A stretch of 7,109 bases of DNA from Betaproteobacteria bacterium (GTDB lineage Bacteria > Pseudomonadota > Gammaproteobacteria > Burkholderiales > SG8-39), in the NCBI GenBank assembly GCA_007280315.1, contig QYQC01000201.1, forward strand, positions 1-7,109, read 5' to 3'. Below are positions 4,548 to 7,109 of this stretch, piece after piece. Below the pieces are notes generated by a model. That model did no database searches, was not told the origin of the DNA, and saw only the letters and a program-made list of their open reading frames with translations. Position numbers and translations under genes: made by a program. The stretch's first letter is position 1, and every line of letters begins with the position of its first letter.

Positions 4548-6560
4548 CTAGGTGGTATCTTCGAGCACCACCGCGCCGGGCAACTGCACCACAAACCGGG
4601 CTCCCTGCCCCGACGCGTTCTCCGCCCGCGCCGACCCGCCGTGCAGGCGTGCAATATGGTCGACCAGGTACAGTCCGAGACCGGCACCGGATCGCGTCTT
4701 GGCGCTGCGGCCGCGGAAATATCGTTGAAACACCTTTGGCAGTTCGTCATCGGGGATACCCGGTCCTTCATCGGCGACGACAAATTCGACTTCGCCGCCG
4801 GGCAGGCCGCGGGCGCTGACGCTTACCGAGGCGCCCGGCGGCGTGTAGTGCAGCGCGTTCGTCAACAGGTTGCCCAGGGCGATGCCGAGCAGCGAAACAT
4901 CGCAACTGATTCCTGGCGGCAGGTCCGCGCAGTGGACCAGCAGGCGTTCATTCCCGAAATCCGCCACCACGCGTTCGACGAGCGCGCGCGGATCGCAGGT
5001 TTCGAGCTTCAGCGCCCGCAGATCGCCGTCCAGGCGGTCGAGCGAGAGAAATTCGTCCATCAGCTGCGTCATGCGGCGTGTCGCGGCGCGGATGTTGGTG
5101 CAGCGCACGCCGGTTGCCTCGACGCTCGCCTGCGCGGTCCCGGCAATGCGCTGCGCGCTGGTGTCGATGATCGCCAGCGGCGTGCGGAATTCATGCGAAA
5201 CCATGGCGACGAATTCGCGTTGCTGCTGACGCGCGGCGGTTTCGGCGGCAAGCGCGTCGCGCAGTTCGCTAACCAGCGCCGCCCGAGCCGCGACCTGCGC
5301 GCTCAATTCCGAGGTGCGCGCGGCGACCTGCGATTCCAGGTATTCATTGAGCGAGGACTGTTGCGCCAGCTTCGCGCGTCCTGCCTCGTTGGTTCGCCGC
5401 CTGATGTTCAGGCTCACGGCGATCATGTGCAGCAGCGCGGCGACCACATTGGCGGGCTCGGTCAGCGGGCCCGGCGCGAATACGCCCAGGTCGTGCAAAT
5501 GGCGCCCTGCCATGGCGACGTAGAAAATACCGAAGGCAACCAGGAAATAGCGTGCCGGACGATGCGCGCGACGCGCGAGTCGTATCGCGATCGCCAGGAG
5601 AAGCACTGCGGCCACCAGTGCAATCAGCTGCGCCATCTCCATGGCGGCACCAAAACGGCCGAACAGCGCCCACAGTGCACAGGCAATTCCGGCTGCCCAC
5701 ATGCCCGCCTGAAAATAGCGGGTGAACCGCGGCATCACGGCAGCGGATTCCAGCTGCATCAGCGCGAGGCTGGCGCCTACGCCGAGCAACATGGAGAAGG
5801 TCAGCGCCAGCACCAAATCGACTTCCCTGCCATGCCATGGGGTTATTAGCTGGAAGTGGCCGAAAGAAATTGCGCCCGTCAGACCGTACATGGCGAAATA
5901 GAGCACGAACCATCTGTTGACTTGTCCGTGGGCGAACGCCAGTGCGCCCAGATGGAAAAGCAGCACCAGTCCACAGACACCGTAGAAGATGCCGTAACCG
6001 AAGGACTCGTTGCGCGACGCTGCGTCGAAGGCCACTGACTGCCAAAGACGAACCGGAGCCGCAAGGGCATTGCGCGCCGTGATGCGCAGGTAATATCGCC
6101 GCGGCTTCTGCGTGTCGAAATGCAGATTGAACGCCGGGTTGCGAACATCGATTTCCCACTGCCAGTGTGGCAGATCGTTGCCGCCCCGATGTTCCGTATA
6201 GCGATCGCCCTCTGCCGGGACGAACAGGCGCACATCGTCGAGGAGCGCATTGGCCACTTCGAGAATCCACGCCGCCGGTGCATCCACCTCGGGTACGACA
6301 TCGAATCGCAGCCACACGGCGGCGCTGCTGTAACCCGCGCTAAGGTTGCCCGGCAACGGCCGGAATACGCCTCGCGCACGCACCTCGTCGAACGTCATCT
6401 TGGCGCGCTCGTCGGTGAACACGGCGAGGTGACCGGCCGTATCCAGCCAACGCGTTTGGGAATTCGGCGTAAGCGCGGCCTGCGCGAATGCATTTGGCGC
6501 AAGCAGCAACACAACGGCGAGGACGATGAGGCGAAGCAGCATCAAATAGCACGATAGCAT
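4548..6560 (-). CDS. 7TMR-DISM sensor histidine kinase
   Basis: The 670-aa membrane kinase has a signal sequence (about 7-26, ending PNAFA). A periplasmic 7TMR-DISMED2-type sensor domain follows (about 33-175, with the conserved VWLRFDV at 82-88). A seven-helix 7TMR-DISM membrane domain runs about 187-387. A coiled-coil linker (about 395-447) leads to HisKA with the phosphorylated His456 in MVSHEFRTPL, then HATPase_c. Its boxes are N (NLLTNALHYTP, Asn568), G1 (DEGPGIP, 597-603), F (VFQRYFRG) and G2 (GAGLGLYL, 625-632). All catalytic motifs look intact. DISMED2 domains are thought to bind carbohydrates or similar ligands; the actual ligand is unknown. ATGs at 6558-6560 and at codon 7 are both possible starts, and neither has a clear Shine-Dalgarno. 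The gene is transcribed divergently from the adjacent response regulator, its likely partner. The last codons overlap no other gene. Confidence 0.93.
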   Translation of the reverse strand: MLSCYLMLLRLIVLAVVLLLAPNAFAQAALTPNSQTRWLDTAGHLAVFTDERAKMTFDEVRARGVFRPLPGNLSAGYSSAAVWLRFDVVPEVDAPAAWILEVANALLDDVRLFVPAEGDRYTEHRGGNDLPHWQWEIDVRNPAFNLHFDTQKPRRYYLRITARNALAAPVRLWQSVAFDAASRNESFGYGIFYGVCGLVLLFHLGALAFAHGQVNRWFVLYFAMYGLTGAISFGHFQLITPWHGREVDLVLALTFSMLLGVGASLALMQLESAAVMPRFTRYFQAGMWAAGIACALWALFGRFGAAMEMAQLIALVAAVLLLAIAIRLARRAHRPARYFLVAFGIFYVAMAGRHLHDLGVFAPGPLTEPANVVAALLHMIAVSLNIRRRTNEAGRAKLAQQSSLNEYLESQVAARTSELSAQVAARAALVSELRDALAAETAARQQQREFVAMVSHEFRTPLAIIDTSAQRIAGTAQASVEATGVRCTNIRAATRRMTQLMDEFLSLDRLDGDLRALKLETCDPRALVERVVADFGNERLLVHCADLPPGISCDVSLLGIALGNLLTNALHYTPPGASVSVSARGLPGGEVEFVVADEGPGIPDDELPKVFQRYFRGRSAKTRSGAGLGLYLVDHIARLHGGSARAENASGQGARFVVQLPGAVVLEDTT

Positions 6561-6670
6561 GACGCAAAATCGGAAGCTTGCTCGAATTTCCGCCGCCGTG
6601 TAACAATGAAGCCGTGCCGCTGCTGCGCTGTCGGCGATACTGCTTATCCACCCTTACCGATAATCGCACG
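6561..6670. promoter_or_regulatory. Divergent intergenic region between kinase and response regulator
   Basis: These 110 bases must hold the promoters for both genes. On the plus side GATAAT at 6659-6664 could be a -10 element, but it would place the transcription start at or next to the regulator's ATG and I see no matching -35. I find no clear direct-repeat operator by eye. The region is a natural place for autoregulation by the regulator, which is inference. Confidence 0.35.
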
Positions 6671-7109
6671 ATGTCCAGACTGATACTGATCGAAGACGAA
6701 ACGGTCCTGCGCGAGGAAATCGCCGGTTTCCTGTCCGAATCGGGTTTTAGCGTGGATGCAGTCGGCAGTCTGGCTGAATTCGACCGCACATACCTGCGTG
6801 GAAGCCATAACCTCGCGCTAATCGACCTTGGGCTGCCCGACGGCGAAGGCATCGACCTCATTGCACGCCTGCGCGCGCAGGGCGAGCGTCTTGGCATCAT
6901 AGTCATCTCCGCCCGCATCGCCTCCGAAAGCCGGGTCCGCGGGCTGGTGGTAGGGGCCGACCACTACCTCGCCAAGCCGCTGGATCTGGCCGAACTGGCC
7001 GCCATCGTCGGCGCGCTCGCGCGCCGGCTAGGCGACGAGAACGACTGCAAATTCTGGACGCTGAACAATGCAAGGCGCAGTCTGACGCCTCCCGGCGGGG
7101 CGCCGATTG
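6671..7109 (+). CDS. OmpR-family response regulator, 3' end cut by the window
   Basis: The frame is open from ATG 6671 to the window end (146 codons). The receiver domain is complete. It begins RLILIEDE with the acidic pair Glu8/Asp9. The phospho-acceptor is Asp52 in ALIDLGLPDGEG. The Thr/Ser switch position is Ser80 in VISAR, and Lys102 is in GADHYLAKPLDL. After a short linker, CKFWTLNNARRSLTPPGG at about 126-143 matches the beta-strand start of an OmpR/PhoB winged helix, so it should bind DNA. It is phosphorylated most plausibly by the divergent 7TMR-DISM kinase. There is no Shine-Dalgarno before the ATG (ATCGCACG precedes it), so the mRNA may be leaderless or weakly translated. The DNA-binding domain lies outside the window. 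Confidence 0.92.
   Translation, partial: MSRLILIEDETVLREEIAGFLSESGFSVDAVGSLAEFDRTYLRGSHNLALIDLGLPDGEGIDLIARLRAQGERLGIIVISARIASESRVRGLVVGADHYLAKPLDLAELAAIVGALARRLGDENDCKFWTLNNARRSLTPPGGAPI

Noticed and set aside
4193..4819. Plus-strand frame running from the end of the channel gene across the REP hairpin into the kinase 3' end
   Set aside because: It translates the REP arms and kinase antisense, has no RBS and no protein-like segment. The frame at 4140-4535 is rejected for the same reasons.
4641..5849. 402-codon plus-strand frame opposite the histidine kinase, and minus-strand frames 5344-6315 and 5879-6379
   Set aside because: The kinase frame carries complete, ordered domain motifs; these alternatives show none and have skewed compositions typical of antisense frames.
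6340..6918. 192-codon minus-strand frame across the kinase start and the response regulator
   Set aside because: It opposes clear receiver-domain coding sequence and has Arg/Ser-rich low-complexity content.
1..7109. CRISPR arrays, tRNA or rRNA genes, complete insertion sequences
   Set aside because: No spaced direct repeats, cloverleaf-like segments, rRNA sequence or transposase-like frames were seen on either strand.

Overview
The window looks like a proteobacterial chromosome, most likely gamma- or betaproteobacterial. The pointers are an ImuB-type SOS gene, a 7TMR-DISM histidine kinase, a REP hairpin of the GTGGGAGCGAGC...GCTCGC type familiar from Pseudomonas and relatives, and GC-rich coding sequence at both ends. 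I cannot name a genus. Base composition is mosaic: sampled 60-base blocks contain 43 G+C in imuB (541-600) and only 20 in the channel gene (3361-3420).

Layout. (1) 1-205 is non-coding and carries two tandem hairpins downstream of imuB. (2) 206-1630, minus strand, is imuB, a catalytically dead Y-family polymerase homologue of the SOS mutasome. (3) 1631-2046 has no long gene but is dense in signals: a near-canonical SOS promoter with a perfect LexA box on the minus strand, a 34-codon ORF directly behind it, and on the plus strand a tiny promoter / RBS / 13-codon ORF / terminator unit. imuA, which normally lies between the LexA box and imuB, is missing. (4) 2047-2601, minus strand, is an unrecognised ORF that is probably 5'-truncated. 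(5) 2700-2978, plus strand, is the N-terminal fifth or so of a DUF2252 protein, cut short. (6) 3023-4203, plus strand, is a translationally coupled pair: a 68-aa two-helix membrane protein and a 325-aa prokaryotic pentameric ligand-gated ion channel (pLGIC). (7) 4204-4547 is a non-coding gap between converging genes with a perfect 26-bp REP hairpin. (8) 4548-6560, minus strand, is a 7TMR-DISM hybrid sensor histidine kinase, and (9) 6671 to the end, plus strand, is a divergently transcribed OmpR-type response regulator that runs off the window.

Interpretation. The region from about 1630 to 4500 reads as an accessory island between two ordinary chromosomal blocks. Its left part is wreckage: imuA lost, two truncated genes. 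Its centre is an intact AT-richer two-gene cassette for a ligand-gated channel. The most interesting candidate system is that cassette: a Cys-loop-receptor-like channel made together with a small membrane protein by an ATGA stop/start overlap. The small protein is a plausible accessory or regulatory subunit, but that role is inferred from coupling only. The kinase and regulator at the right edge form a likely two-component pair that senses at the membrane; nothing in the sequence ties it functionally to the channel.
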